DNA of 64,000 bases from JBDTME01 sp964583795 (GCA_964583795.1 CAZOWX010000005.1:1-64000), one strand, 5' to 3'; positions 1 to 10,677 are shown, counted from the stretch's first letter. The notes: generated from the sequence alone by a model not told the origin. Numbers and translations are program-made.

Positions 1-226
1 AAAAAAAAAAAACTAAAATCAAAAACGATAGAATGGGAAGAATTGAGAAAATTCATAAGTATATTTTAGTGTACTCCCTTTATCACAAAGAAATCAACAG
101 ATATCAAACTTCTCAACAGTAAAAGGGTACCACAAATTTCTTGATTAAAACAAGGGATTATTTTGAATGTAGACAAAGCTATATTCCTTATCTCAAGAAG
201 AGCGGTCACAAGCAATACGACTATTG

Positions 227-1024
227 TTATTCGCTCTTGGTCGGGTTGTCTACTTGAGGGGTCGTAGAAGCTGAAAAACCGTTTTTTTCTAAGTAATCTT
301 TCCCTAGAATCACTACAATAGCAACTCCAGATGTTCCTTCTCCCGATGGGGCTCCATTTACCACACTGCCCCCCAAAGCCGTTGCTATCTGTCCTGACTG
401 CTCTTTGAAAGTTCCATTTATATCAAAAACTTGAGTGCTATCGTATTGACCTTTACTGGCAGTTTGCTTAGCAGCAATGTGATAAAGAGCATTTAACGGC
501 AGAATCTTCTTTTCTGCATCATCTAGAAGTTTCGGCTCAGCAGTTCCATTTAAGATGCTAATTTGAACTTGTGTGTTTTCTTTTTTCTGAATACTTGTTC
601 CGGCAACTTGACCTTTTTCAACTGGGACATTGTGAATAGGAGCCACATCAATGATCTTTTCCAGTGAAGGACGATACAAATACACTTTTCCAGCCTTTAA
701 GTAAATCAAAACTTTATCACCGTTTGCTGCTTTATCAAAAAAAGCCTGACCACTCAGTTTTTGCTTATCATTGACAACTGCTAAAGTAGGCACCTCATCT
801 TGAGGGAGCACTACTAATTTTCCGACATCCTTTATCACAGCATTGAGTTCAACCATCGGATCTTTGGCTTGAGTAGTTTTATATTTCCAAAAAAAATACC
901 CCGCAACGGAAATACTCACAACTGTCACCATTACAAAAATCGGTAACACTACAACAACCAGTTTTTTTGAACCGAGAAAAAACTTTCCAGATTGTAGAGC
1001 TGAACTGTGGTCGATAATTTTCAT
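227..1024 (-). CDS. Membrane protein with LytR C-terminal (LytR_C) domain
   Basis: A basic cytoplasmic N-terminus is followed by one transmembrane helix (about residues 22-45) and an extracytoplasmic part. The middle segment contains LPQDEVPTL and AFFDKAANGDKVLIY, a conserved-looking block, and the C-terminal 100 residues begin VQISILNGTAEP, the hallmark of the LytR_C domain that follows LCP domains in Gram-positive wall proteins. No LCP catalytic domain is present, so the role is probably at the cell envelope without the ligase activity. I chose the ATG at 1024; a TTG 14 codons upstream would abut the divergent gene at 1066. The 41-bp gap to that gene must hold both promoters. Domain identity is fairly sure; function is inferred. 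Confidence 0.7.
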   Translation of the reverse strand: MKIIDHSSALQSGKFFLGSKKLVVVVLPIFVMVTVVSISVAGYFFWKYKTTQAKDPMVELNAVIKDVGKLVVLPQDEVPTLAVVNDKQKLSGQAFFDKAANGDKVLIYLKAGKVYLYRPSLEKIIDVAPIHNVPVEKGQVAGTSIQKKENTQVQISILNGTAEPKLLDDAEKKILPLNALYHIAAKQTASKGQYDSTQVFDINGTFKEQSGQIATALGGSVVNGAPSGEGTSGVAIVVILGKDYLEKNGFSASTTPQVDNPTKSE

Positions 1025-1065
1025 TCTGAAGTAGCCGTCGCTTTCAATCAAGTAGCTTTTATGCA

Positions 1066-3912
1066 ATGATAAAAAATGTGAAAAAACTTTTTATCAGAGC
1101 ATTACTACTTTTATTAGTAATTAGTATCATTCCTATTTCGTTTGCGCAAGCAGCTGATTTCTCAGCCGCTTCTATTCAGCTCAGCCGACTTGCCGAAAAT
1201 GTTTCCCCAGGACCAATTCTGATTCAGGCAAAAACAGGTGTAGCAGATACTGAAGATGCTGTTCAAGTCATTGTCGGAAGTGCTTGGTCAATCGACACAA
1301 GTGCTAGCGCCTTTTCAGTATCAACGGCGAACCTTCCTACTGGGATTATTGCCTGGCCAGGGATAAATACAGCTTCCCAAGTAACGGGACAAACAATTAT
1401 TTTTCCAAGCAATGATTTAACCCCCGGCATTACCTATGGCTTTTATATTACGGGAGGACTTTTGACCAACCCCACTGCAGGAAATAATCCACAACATCTA
1501 TGGCAGATGAAAACACAAGTTTCAGGGAGTGACTCAAGTATCGTAGAGATTGCAATTCCTACCATAGTGAATGATCAAATTTCTGTCACCGCTTCGGTAG
1601 CCGCTGACCCAAACTCATTACAATTAGCTTTCAGCGAAGACCAGGGAATAACTAGTGTCCAAGAAAACCAAACGCTATCGTACACACTGACTTATGGTTC
1701 AACACTACCGTACAGTAGCGCCGTCACCCTTCGCGCGTCGTGGAGTACAGGGACACTGAGTGATTCAAGTCAAAATGGAATTCCAATTGTATCGTATGTC
1801 TCAAACTCAGCCACTGATGCTTACAATAGTACCGCTCCAGTCATCGACCTCACCAATCGAACTATTACTTGGTCTATCGTCGCACTTCCAAATAACACCA
1901 CGAACCAAACTGTTCAGTTTCAGCTCAAGACCACAAGCGCATACACTGGCTCACTCGGCGTCAATTTTTCAACTACTGGTGAAATTGTCTCTCCAACCAA
2001 TAAGTCAACTTCAATTCAACACACATACAATTATTCGACACCAGTCATCAGTGCGACTCCCACTCCGACTCACACTATTACCCCTACCAACACCACTACT
2101 CCATCAAATACCTCAATCGCTGCAACAGCCACACCACAACAATCGGTGCAGTTATTTCCATGTGATCAAAGTTGCACTGAAAGCAGTGGCTGTGAAACTC
2201 AATTTTGTGATCCAGCATTACGACGCTGTAGGCTAAAAACAAATCCGAGTAGTACGCAGTGTCAACCAAGCACTCTGTCACTTGTAGCTATTCACCCGAC
2301 ACAACTGCGATCAGATGCAGCTACCTTTGACGTACAACTTAGCTCAGAGGCTTTTTTGCAACTCTACTTGGGAACGTCCACGTCATCGACGAAACTATAT
2401 CAGACACTTCCCGCTACAACATTTCATCATCTAGCACTCACTGAGTTAACACCTGAAACCCAATACTTTTTTTCTTTCATTGCTCAATCCAGTGATGGAA
2501 ACACCTATCAATCAGAAGTTTTCTCCTTTACCACCACTGCAAAATCTCACAATGTTTCACTCCCTGACCAAATTTTATTTTCTTCAACGGGTATTTTGAT
2601 TGCGTCGGGGAATACTTCCAGCACGCCACTTTTTCATCTCCCTACCAATTTGCCAGTTGAAACAACACTGTTGTTTCCCGATAACAGCTTTATTGCTTCA
2701 ATTGTGATTCACGGGAGCTCTCAAAGTAATCAGTCACTCTTTTTGGGCAAGTTATCCGCTTCAACTAGTCAAGCATACTCAAGTAATTTAATACTGCCGC
2801 CTTCAACAGGGATATACGAACTTTTCGCTCGAATACAAAACATCTATGGCTCATTTGAAGAGTTACGGATAGCAAATCTGAAACTAATAACTCCATTGAC
2901 TATCACTGATGCAACATCACATAAACCAATCGAACGAGCTGAAATCTTTGTCAAAAAAAAACATCCGGTCACGAACGTGTACGAACCCTTTTCCAATTTG
3001 AGCGTAAACCCCGTTTTTTCTAACCACATAGGACAAACGATGCTCTATCTGGGTGATGGAGAATACCAAATTGAAGTTTCTGCATCTGGATACAAGAAAC
3101 AAGAACTAAGCTTTGTAATCCAATCGGATTCTCTATCGCAATATCCTCAGGTGGAACTTATTCCCTCATCAATCATTTCTTTCGATACCGTTTGGTACCA
3201 TACTACGTCACTAAAAATTATTGGTGAGAGACTTACCCAACTTTTGGACACATTGGCACAATCTCCTGCAACTGTTCAAGTTATTGGCTTTAGCTCACTA
3301 ACTATTTTTAGCATCTTATCAACTCTGAGTTTACTATCCAAAACACATGTGACGTGGAAAGGCATCAAAGCAGCTTGGGAATTTCATAAAAAGTTTCATT
3401 TTCCTTCTTTGTATCCACAACATTTCTTCACCTTTGGAAAAGTCATCGATGCAACAACGGGTAAATCAATTCCAGTTTCAGAGATTGTGATAACAAACCA
3501 AAAAACAGGAATCACCATTTGGACTGGGAAAACTGATCACATTGGCATCTTTAAGTTCAGTACAAATAAAAAAGTACCCATCCACCTCACTATTACGGCG
3601 CCTGGATACTTGCCACTTGAAAAAGTAGTTGTTCCGCAAGAACAAAAAGCTATTGCTTATAACTTTAAACTTGAGAAACAACAAAAAATGCTTCCGACCA
3701 TGAGACGTCAGGCTCTCTTTTTTATCAAGCAATTATCTGGAAGGTTGTTTGAACTGTTTCTAATCTTATCGTTTGTTACTGAGTTAGTTGCCTTTCAATA
3801 TTTCCCTACAACTGAAGTGTTACCGTTCTTTTCCTTATCAACCGTCAATTTGGGTTTATGGCTCCAGCATGGATACTCTGCGTATCTGCACAGTACTCAT
3901 TTGACCCAATAA
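1066..3912 (+). CDS. Large multidomain surface protein with DUF11/FN3/carboxypeptidase-regulatory-like domains
   Basis: 948 residues. A signal peptide (about 1-29, ending AQA-AD) is followed by beta-rich sequence resembling DUF11 repeats (about 190-315), a Thr/Pro-rich stalk (about 325-355), a short six-Cys segment near 362-400 beginning PCDQSCTESSGC, an FN3-like domain (about 405-490), a carboxypeptidase-regulatory-like fold near 605-690, a hydrophobic helix near 745-765, a second regulatory-like fold (about 790-860; TTGKSIPVSEIVI) and C-terminal hydrophobic helices after about 885. It should be exported and held in the membrane by its C-terminal part, like an adhesin or scaffold. It diverges from the LytR_C gene and converges with the gene at 3962. 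No specific function can be assigned. Confidence 0.75.
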   Translation: MIKNVKKLFIRALLLLLVISIIPISFAQAADFSAASIQLSRLAENVSPGPILIQAKTGVADTEDAVQVIVGSAWSIDTSASAFSVSTANLPTGIIAWPGINTASQVTGQTIIFPSNDLTPGITYGFYITGGLLTNPTAGNNPQHLWQMKTQVSGSDSSIVEIAIPTIVNDQISVTASVAADPNSLQLAFSEDQGITSVQENQTLSYTLTYGSTLPYSSAVTLRASWSTGTLSDSSQNGIPIVSYVSNSATDAYNSTAPVIDLTNRTITWSIVALPNNTTNQTVQFQLKTTSAYTGSLGVNFSTTGEIVSPTNKSTSIQHTYNYSTPVISATPTPTHTITPTNTTTPSNTSIAATATPQQSVQLFPCDQSCTESSGCETQFCDPALRRCRLKTNPSSTQCQPSTLSLVAIHPTQLRSDAATFDVQLSSEAFLQLYLGTSTSSTKLYQTLPATTFHHLALTELTPETQYFFSFIAQSSDGNTYQSEVFSFTTTAKSHNVSLPDQILFSSTGILIASGNTSSTPLFHLPTNLPVETTLLFPDNSFIASIVIHGSSQSNQSLFLGKLSASTSQAYSSNLILPPSTGIYELFARIQNIYGSFEELRIANLKLITPLTITDATSHKPIERAEIFVKKKHPVTNVYEPFSNLSVNPVFSNHIGQTMLYLGDGEYQIEVSASGYKKQELSFVIQSDSLSQYPQVELIPSSIISFDTVWYHTTSLKIIGERLTQLLDTLAQSPATVQVIGFSSLTIFSILSTLSLLSKTHVTWKGIKAAWEFHKKFHFPSLYPQHFFTFGKVIDATTGKSIPVSEIVITNQKTGITIWTGKTDHIGIFKFSTNKKVPIHLTITAPGYLPLEKVVVPQEQKAIAYNFKLEKQQKMLPTMRRQALFFIKQLSGRLFELFLILSFVTELVAFQYFPTTEVLPFFSLSTVNLGLWLQHGYSAYLHSTHLTQ

Positions 3913-3961
3913 CACACTACAACTCATACGAATCAAGGTACTCCTTCACAAAAGAATTCAA

Positions 3962-4582
3962 TTATTCAAAGTGAGCTTTGGCATTTTCACCTTTTTCCAA
4001 TACTTTCGTCGTCTTTGACCATATGGAGTACTGCTCAATTCGCCATTGGTTTTTCGCATCCTTTCTTAAAAATTGGATCTGATTCTGCTTAAATCTTGGC
4101 GAAATTGCTACATCACCTTGAGTGATCTGTGTTGTATTTTGGCCATCAAACCAAAAAATCTGCCAGCTTCCTTGACTCCAACCTTGCCAAACTGATTGGC
4201 CCTTATGATTCACTTGAGGATCTTGGTTAATTGTTACTTCGTTTAACTGAAGCACTCGAGAAGTATTTGTTGAAAACTGATAGAGCACCACTTGTTGCAC
4301 ACCAGAGTCAAGGTTCTCCTCGATCCACACGGCAAAATCATCAACTCCAAACGGTTTAAAGTGATTTTGGTACCCAGCAGTCAGTTGTTTTTTTGTCCCA
4401 TTTTCAATTAAAAAAATTTGCGAAAAATCATTTACCGATTCAACTTGCAATTTCAATATTTTATCTTGGTGAAAAACCTCAAATAGTTGCTCAGTAATAA
4501 ATTTCCGTGTTTGAGCACTTACACCAATCAAAACCACCAAAAGCAGTACACTAACAGCAAAAATATTGCGTCTCTTCTTCAT
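3962..4582 (-). CDS. Secreted protein with TolB-like propeller repeats
   Basis: About 206 residues with a signal anchor directly after MKKRRN. The body has repeating W/F-rich strands of the TolB/WD-like type, for example GQSVWQGWSQGSWQIFWFDG and DVAISPRFKQNQIQFLRKD, but it is too short for a whole propeller (perhaps three to four blades). It is the last gene of the minus-strand surface-protein run, 59 bp after the 1273-residue protein. The ATG at 4582 is preferred to a GTG two codons upstream. The specific ligand is unknown. Confidence 0.6.
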   Translation of the reverse strand: MKKRRNIFAVSVLLLVVLIGVSAQTRKFITEQLFEVFHQDKILKLQVESVNDFSQIFLIENGTKKQLTAGYQNHFKPFGVDDFAVWIEENLDSGVQQVVLYQFSTNTSRVLQLNEVTINQDPQVNHKGQSVWQGWSQGSWQIFWFDGQNTTQITQGDVAISPRFKQNQIQFLRKDAKNQWRIEQYSIWSKTTKVLEKGENAKAHFE

Positions 4583-4641
4583 ACTCACAGGATATATCCT
4601 AACAACAATACGGTGTCAATAATTTAGAGTTGCTCAGGTCA

Positions 4642-7600
4642 CTACCAAAATAGACCTTGCTCTGCTTCATCGGAAAAAAACTTGCCATGACGCATCAGAT
4701 CACTCGTTACAGGCTTTGTCGTAAGAGTGGGACAGTACGTATAAGCAGTAAATACTGTTCCATCGCTTTCCACCACTCGAAAACTGTATCGTTTCGCTGA
4801 GGTCGAGTTTGTGCCAACAATGTGAAAATCGTACTCGATATCCTGCCCAACGGTCGCCGAGTTGGCATTTGTTGTGGTTGGATTTGACTTTGCATATTGT
4901 CCGGCAACATCGGAGTTCGATAATGCAGTCGTGATGGTCGTCCCATCGGTAACCGATGATGTCGCAAACTCCCACGTTTGTGCAGCTCCAACATCAGTCC
5001 AAGAGCCAGTTGTGCAACTTCCATCGGTTCCAGCCTTAAACTGCAATTTAAACTGCTGACTGGTAGCACTCAGATTATTTGTGCCAATTGTGATATTGAT
5101 CCTCAGTCTCAGCTCATCAGTAGTACTGGGAGGGTTATTTGTACTCGGGAGTGGTGATAACGTCGCATTCTCAGCTAGATCAGGATTTCCCCATACATCA
5201 GTCGGATTTGTACCATCATTATCGGAATACCACCGATAATAGTTCTGCGTAAAGGTAGGAACAGCTGCAATAGTTGCTTGGGCATAAACAGTATAGGTAT
5301 TCGTGTTGGTAAGTCTAAAACAATAATTTGCTCCATCAGTTGCATTTGTCGTGGCTTGCAAAGAAAATTCGATCTCAGTAAATTGGTTGTTTACTAAAGT
5401 AATACTTCCTGTCGTATTGCCTGTATCTTTTGTTTCACCAGCCACAAAAGTACTCGACTCATCGGTCAAACTCCCAGTAAAATTGGTTGTTGCGCTTCCA
5501 TCTGTAAGATAAGTGGACCCCACGATCTGCCATGCACCACTTGAATCTGTTGGCACTGCCGCAAACGTCCCTGAGCTACAAGTTGATGCCTGTGCTACTT
5601 GCAATTGGTGGGTTGCACCACCATCACTGGCAGATCCTTCGTTAGAAAGCTCTAATCGCAGTCTGTAGTTGGTTGTTTTGGGAAAACTAGTGAACACCGT
5701 ATCCTCAGCTTTCGCCCAAGTGGCACCGGTCCCACCACTAATAGGGTCACTGTCATAGACACCAGCATCATCAAAGAAAATGTCATCACCGATTGTTTCC
5801 CAATTGACAATCTGAACTATACCAAAACGAGCTATGGAAGGAGTATTTGCTAAACCACTTGTTCCAGACGAAGTATCAGTAACTGACGCCTGACTAGTAC
5901 CATCCAACCACCACTCAACAACCGGATTTGTTCCTGACTTATCAATCATGAGCGTTACTTGATACCAACTCCCTTCGGTTAAAGTGATCTCACTGCCAGT
6001 CAAAGTGTTTGTTCCACTTTTGGTTTGATATGCCAATCGCAAAGATGGTCCACCAGTGGGCCCCGCGCCAATAATTAACCAAGCTTGCTCACCGGAAGCG
6101 CTAAAAATCGCCAAAAGAGCCTTTGACCCTGCAACTTCGTATCCAGACGCAATGGTAGAGCTAATATTGACCCAAGTATGAAGATATACTTTGTTAGTAG
6201 TTGTCGAAAAAGTAAAGTTGTCTTGAGCATAGGATTCATCCATACAATCAGTTACTGTACAGGCAGCATGAAAAAGAGCTCCATACGTTCCATTTTTTTT
6301 GTATGAGGCGCCTGTAAACTGAGAACCACTCCCAAACGTACTTGTGGCATCCCAAGCACTAAAATCATTACTCTCAAATCCATCACTAAATAAAGGCGTG
6401 GGAGCATCTGGAGATGTTTGATCTCCATTATCATTGCGCCATCGATAATGAATCTGCTGCACGTCAATTGTGCCAATCGACCAAGCAGGTGTAAGTGTAT
6501 AGTCGGTTAACACAAGTCCGTTAGCAGTAATCCGAAACTGGTAAGTATCACCAGTAGTTGCCTGACTAGTAGCCGTCATACACCATTCCATCTCAGTATA
6601 TTGTGAATCGTTAATATCTATCGTATCGGCTGGATTTTCATCATCCATCATCCGTCCGGCAATAAACGTGGGACTACCAGTAGGTGCAGTCAGTTGTGCA
6701 GTAGTAGCATCTCCTGAAGCCGTAATGTATGTTGAAGTTGCTAACTGGATAGGTGCATCAACTTGCCTCAGACGTAAAATAATCGAAGCTCCACCGGGAG
6801 CAGTTGCTGAGTTAGCAGATGAAGTCATCGTAAATGTGGGGGCAGTTGAAGCTGTGCCACTACTCACGGCGTGATCCGACATTACCAACTCCATGTCATC
6901 ACCACCTGTCGAAGCTGTCTCAACTCGCTCAGCTTGAGTACCCATTGTCAAACCTGTAGCCGTGATCGCTTGTGCACTGTAGTTGTATAAATCAGTATTA
7001 ACGGCACTAACAACTACCACCATATCTCCAGCGGTGATACCTGGGTCTGCTGCTCCAGTAACTGACCAAGTATTGCTACTACCTGTATTATCACTTCCAT
7101 TTGTCGCGGCTAAATCCCATTTTTTTCCATTCCCTTTGGTATATCTGACAATCTGACCTTCAGAACCATTGGCAGTAGGCACATCAACGCTAAAGACAAC
7201 GCTGTCTTCCCATCCTTCAGCCTCTCTAACATATACCGAGGCATAGATTAAACCTGTATCTAACCCTGTGGTTCCAATACCACCTGAAGCTCGGTAATTA
7301 GTGACAGCAGTCCACCCAGTTGGGGTAGTAGGCCCATTGGTCGGGTACTTATTGGCGATACCCATCACCAACAAGTCTCCTTGATTTACTGTAGCTGGTG
7401 CAGTGATCTGAAGCACTGTAGTTTGATTACCTGAAGCCGTTCCAACTGAACTATATGCAATCGAGCCACTTGGTGCTTGTACGGGCCGATAGACAGTGTC
7501 ACTTGATAATTTGTATTCTACTTGGTACTGGGTTGTTGCTTGGTTACCAGCTGACGTATCATTTAATATCGTACGAAGACGAGTATTGGTTGCGGTTGAA

Positions 7601-8463
7601 CGAGCTATGTTTGTGTCTTGATTCGCCAGCCATGTCGCAGCATCCTCATCTCCATCATCGCTGCGCCATCGGAAGCCTTCTTGCTCAACAGTATTTGTAA
7701 CAACATCTATCTTGACATAATCAACACTAATCACAACTGCTGCCACTGACTCTGACACAGCCCACGTGATAATTCCATTAGCATCAATATAGTTGGCAAA
7801 ATTTACCCCAGTTAAACTTCTTGTAAAACTAGTTTCGGTACTAGCAGTAATACTTTGTACTGTACCTAACCTAATCCAAGCAATATCATTTATTGCTGCT
7901 GTAGTATCGTCTTTAACATAGATGCTAAAATTAGCTGTTGAAGTCGTGTATCCTTCAAAAGTAAAATCTATCTGAGCAATATCTGCAGGATCTTCTGTAA
8001 TGTCCATTTCGAAATAATTTAAAATGAAGTCACCAGTCCCTGGATTTGCTGAAGCAAATCGTGAATTGTCTGAAGCTGAGAGTGCTGTATAGTTTGCATC
8101 CACATTTTCGGTGTGAGTATTGACATTAGCAGCAGTATTTGCAAACGGGAATATATCAACATCATCAGCAGATGCCCACCAACTTGTACTGGTATCACAG
8201 GTGTTTCCTCCCGCACAAGCTGAAAAGTCATATGAAGTTGTCAGTGCTTTGGCTTGTGATACTACCTTTGGCGCATTCTGAGTAACGAATTCCTTCGACC
8301 CATTGATGATGTTTGCTTGTTTCGCCAAATTTATCGACAAAAGCATTAAACCATCAATTGGAAAACCTGAAAAAAAAATCATCACCATCAAAAAAATAGC
8401 GATCGATCTTCCGCAGTGCCTTTTTATTTTTGTCGACAAATGAAGTGAGAATATTTCTGACAT
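4642..8463 (-). CDS. Giant secreted repeat protein with LamG-like domain
   Basis: 1273 residues. A long basic N-terminus and a hydrophobic segment (about 18-45) give a signal anchor. The body has three copies of a module opening with an aromatic-Arg-Trp, Asp/Asn-rich motif: FRWRSDDGDED, YRWRNDNGDQ and YRWYSDNDGT. Between the second and third lies a LamG/concanavalin-like domain starting FSDGFESNDFSAW and containing YQVTLMIDKSG and VEWWLDG. The protein ends SDLMRHGKFFSDEAEQGLFW, a short basic-then-aromatic tail rather than LPXTG. It starts 2 bp after the stop of the upstream gene (translational coupling). Most likely a surface adhesin or S-layer-like component; the sugar or protein target is unknown. 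Confidence 0.75.
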   Translation of the reverse strand: MSEIFSLHLSTKIKRHCGRSIAIFLMVMIFFSGFPIDGLMLLSINLAKQANIINGSKEFVTQNAPKVVSQAKALTTSYDFSACAGGNTCDTSTSWWASADDVDIFPFANTAANVNTHTENVDANYTALSASDNSRFASANPGTGDFILNYFEMDITEDPADIAQIDFTFEGYTTSTANFSIYVKDDTTAAINDIAWIRLGTVQSITASTETSFTRSLTGVNFANYIDANGIITWAVSESVAAVVISVDYVKIDVVTNTVEQEGFRWRSDDGDEDAATWLANQDTNIARSTATNTRLRTILNDTSAGNQATTQYQVEYKLSSDTVYRPVQAPSGSIAYSSVGTASGNQTTVLQITAPATVNQGDLLVMGIANKYPTNGPTTPTGWTAVTNYRASGGIGTTGLDTGLIYASVYVREAEGWEDSVVFSVDVPTANGSEGQIVRYTKGNGKKWDLAATNGSDNTGSSNTWSVTGAADPGITAGDMVVVVSAVNTDLYNYSAQAITATGLTMGTQAERVETASTGGDDMELVMSDHAVSSGTASTAPTFTMTSSANSATAPGGASIILRLRQVDAPIQLATSTYITASGDATTAQLTAPTGSPTFIAGRMMDDENPADTIDINDSQYTEMEWCMTATSQATTGDTYQFRITANGLVLTDYTLTPAWSIGTIDVQQIHYRWRNDNGDQTSPDAPTPLFSDGFESNDFSAWDATSTFGSGSQFTGASYKKNGTYGALFHAACTVTDCMDESYAQDNFTFSTTTNKVYLHTWVNISSTIASGYEVAGSKALLAIFSASGEQAWLIIGAGPTGGPSLRLAYQTKSGTNTLTGSEITLTEGSWYQVTLMIDKSGTNPVVEWWLDGTSQASVTDTSSGTSGLANTPSIARFGIVQIVNWETIGDDIFFDDAGVYDSDPISGGTGATWAKAEDTVFTSFPKTTNYRLRLELSNEGSASDGGATHQLQVAQASTCSSGTFAAVPTDSSGAWQIVGSTYLTDGSATTNFTGSLTDESSTFVAGETKDTGNTTGSITLVNNQFTEIEFSLQATTNATDGANYCFRLTNTNTYTVYAQATIAAVPTFTQNYYRWYSDNDGTNPTDVWGNPDLAENATLSPLPSTNNPPSTTDELRLRINITIGTNNLSATSQQFKLQFKAGTDGSCTTGSWTDVGAAQTWEFATSSVTDGTTITTALSNSDVAGQYAKSNPTTTNANSATVGQDIEYDFHIVGTNSTSAKRYSFRVVESDGTVFTAYTYCPTLTTKPVTSDLMRHGKFFSDEAEQGLFW

Positions 8464-8465
8464 AG

Positions 8466-10469
8466 TTAGTTATTACTCAAATAATTCAAATTCATCTCTC
8501 CAACTTGGACGCTGTCTCCCCCCGTGTCAGCTGTCAACACCAAACGCACTGTCAAATAAGATCCCGGTGTATAAGTACCGGCAAAACTGGCCTCAACGGC
8601 AGTTTGCGTCCAAGTCGTGCCTGCTACTTGAGTTCCACCTGCATTTTCCAGTACCCCCGCCGTGTCATACACATACACACTGACTGCATTGTTGGTCGCA
8701 TCAGTGCGCTTTGCATACACTTGAATCGGATTACTATCCCAAGCTGCAAAATTATCTGGCACCCGCCAGCGTACCCAAATATCATAGTCTTGAGCAGACC
8801 CTTGTGACGTGGTCCAACTATAATAGTTATGAATATCACCAGAGGTGTTACACACAGATGTGTTGGTATCAGGAACATCAGCGCTTGCTCCCTGTTCACA
8901 AAAATCAGTGGTCATTGTTCCCGAGTTGCTTCCCCCATCTGCAGTTAACGTCGCTCCAGGATATTCTGGAGAAAGTGTCTGTTTTCTTGCCGGCCGAGCT
9001 GTACCAGCATAGAGTGGACCACTTGACTCGTCAAACGTATAGGTATTTCCACCTCCTCCTAATACTACCGAGTCATTGGCATCAATGGTCAGTACTCCAT
9101 CAGAAGTCACACTATCTGAATTCACCGCCAACGAGCCTGAGGTAATGGTTGCTCCTCCTGCTGTAACTGCGATTCCTCCTGAAGTAACTGAGAGGGCATC
9201 AGCAAGGGTCAATCCTCCGGTACCAGAGAAATCTGTTCCGGATGCACCAACATTGGCAATGATTAAGTTGGCCATGTCAATACCAGTTGTGAAACCACCG
9301 CCGGCATTGACAAACTTAATTCCAGTTTCTACTGCTTCATTGGTATCAGCGTTGTTAATCACCAAAATAGATTCTGTTGTGCCAGTCGCCCCCCCATCAT
9401 TCGCATTATTAAGTTCTAATAATGATTGACTGGTGATATCCACCACAGCATCATTCGTCATTGTCATTGATAGTCCAGTAAAACCAGCCGCAGTTACTGC
9501 CGTGTTCCAGTCCAAGGTTTGAACTGTTTCTGCCATAGCAACTGAACCATTGCCAGAGGGATCACCAATAGTATCCCAGGCCGTAGTTCCACCTGCCCCA
9601 ATACAGTCAGTCCATCCGGCATTTTGATAACAGCGGAACTTATTATCAAAGGTGTTGTAGTACATATTTCCCTCCACATTCAAAACGGGATCACCTGTCG
9701 TGGTTTTGACCGGAAAACGGACCACACCAGCTCCATCAGTTTCATCAGTAGCAAAAATCAAAGTGCCATCAGTTCCGTTCGTAATCGACTCGGCATTTTC
9801 AAATGAGAGACCTGTGTTACCTATCGTTTTATTCGTCAGCGTTTCACTGCCAGCTAGAGTAGCAAGCGTTCCTGTGGTTGGCAAAGTCACATTGGTTGTT
9901 CCTGTCGTAGTCAGAGTTAGTGCGTTAGCTCCACTAGTGGAAAAATCCGCTACAAACGTTAAAGTACTCCCATCTGCAACTTTTAAAATTCCAGTAGTAT
10001 CAGCACCGCCAGCTGAATCTTGCACAGTGAGCCCAGAAACTGTTTTAGCGTTGAAGGCATATGGGACTGCTGTGAGTCTGATACGAGGATCCATTTCACC
10101 ATCACCATTGAAGTTCACTCCTAAGTACCAAGTGTCAGCATTAAAGTCGAAACTGGAGAGGTTTGAGTGTGTACCTAACTCAACTTGAAACACACCATCG
10201 GTGACTGTCACTTGAGAAGTGCCCACATTCCAAGTTTCAGTCCATGTTGCGCTTCCAGCTGAGGCAACGTTATAAATAGAAAAAACAAAATCGTAGCTTC
10301 CATTTGTAACATTGGTTCCGTTGGAGTTGACTACTTTTCCCTGAAAATTAATTGTTTCCCGAATTCCCTCTGCTGCTTTTACTGGAAAGGCAAATTGGTA
10401 CCACAACAAAACCCACAGAAGGGCTGCGCTCCCAATACCAACAAAGAGTCTGCTGACTCGATTACTCAT
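8466..10469 (-). CDS. Secreted tail-fibre-like protein with C-terminal jelly-roll domain
   Basis: 667 residues from the ATG at 10469, which gives a clean signal peptide (basic MSNR start, hydrophobic core, cleavage near VKAAEG). A GTG at 10547 would add 26 residues and spoil it. After an N-terminal beta domain (RETINFQGKVVNSNGT) come low-complexity repeats typical of fibre proteins (TGTLATLAGSETLTNKTIG, repeated ITSG/VTAGG), a motif MYYNTFDNKFRCYQNAGWTD, and a C-terminal jelly-roll/CBM-like domain (DYDIWVRWRVPDNF, VQVGEMNLNYL). It lies 2 bp upstream of the giant repeat protein and is surely co-expressed with it. An extracellular fibre or binding function is inferred. Confidence 0.75.
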   Translation of the reverse strand: MSNRVSRLFVGIGSAALLWVLLWYQFAFPVKAAEGIRETINFQGKVVNSNGTNVTNGSYDFVFSIYNVASAGSATWTETWNVGTSQVTVTDGVFQVELGTHSNLSSFDFNADTWYLGVNFNGDGEMDPRIRLTAVPYAFNAKTVSGLTVQDSAGGADTTGILKVADGSTLTFVADFSTSGANALTLTTTGTTNVTLPTTGTLATLAGSETLTNKTIGNTGLSFENAESITNGTDGTLIFATDETDGAGVVRFPVKTTTGDPVLNVEGNMYYNTFDNKFRCYQNAGWTDCIGAGGTTAWDTIGDPSGNGSVAMAETVQTLDWNTAVTAAGFTGLSMTMTNDAVVDITSQSLLELNNANDGGATGTTESILVINNADTNEAVETGIKFVNAGGGFTTGIDMANLIIANVGASGTDFSGTGGLTLADALSVTSGGIAVTAGGATITSGSLAVNSDSVTSDGVLTIDANDSVVLGGGGNTYTFDESSGPLYAGTARPARKQTLSPEYPGATLTADGGSNSGTMTTDFCEQGASADVPDTNTSVCNTSGDIHNYYSWTTSQGSAQDYDIWVRWRVPDNFAAWDSNPIQVYAKRTDATNNAVSVYVYDTAGVLENAGGTQVAGTTWTQTAVEASFAGTYTPGSYLTVRLVLTADTGGDSVQVGEMNLNYLSNN

Positions 10470-10677
10470 ATGTCTGGTATTCACTGTAGCAAAAAGTCGA
10501 GTAGTGTGATATGCGAACAAGACACGAAGGTGTAAAAATATCTGCACAACAAAGTCATTTTTTCAAACACAATAACAAGTGAATTGTCACTTCAAATAAA
10601 ATACTTTATTCAAGTGCTAAAAAAATTGACCGCGTTATCAGTGAAAATCAAATCGTTTCGAAATTCCTTTTTGCTGA

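Noticed and set aside
1..226. Feature at the left edge, starting with a run of A
   Set aside because: No gene, promoter or hairpin stands out; probably the downstream region of the LytR_C gene.
1760..2236. 158-codon frame inside the 948-residue protein
   Set aside because: Out of frame with a gene that has signal peptide and domains; low-complexity Leu/Gln/His composition typical of a shadow.
9700..10188. 162-codon plus-strand frame inside the fibre protein gene
   Set aside because: It is the complement of a repetitive Thr/Gly/Ser-rich coding region, which naturally gives long open antisense frames.
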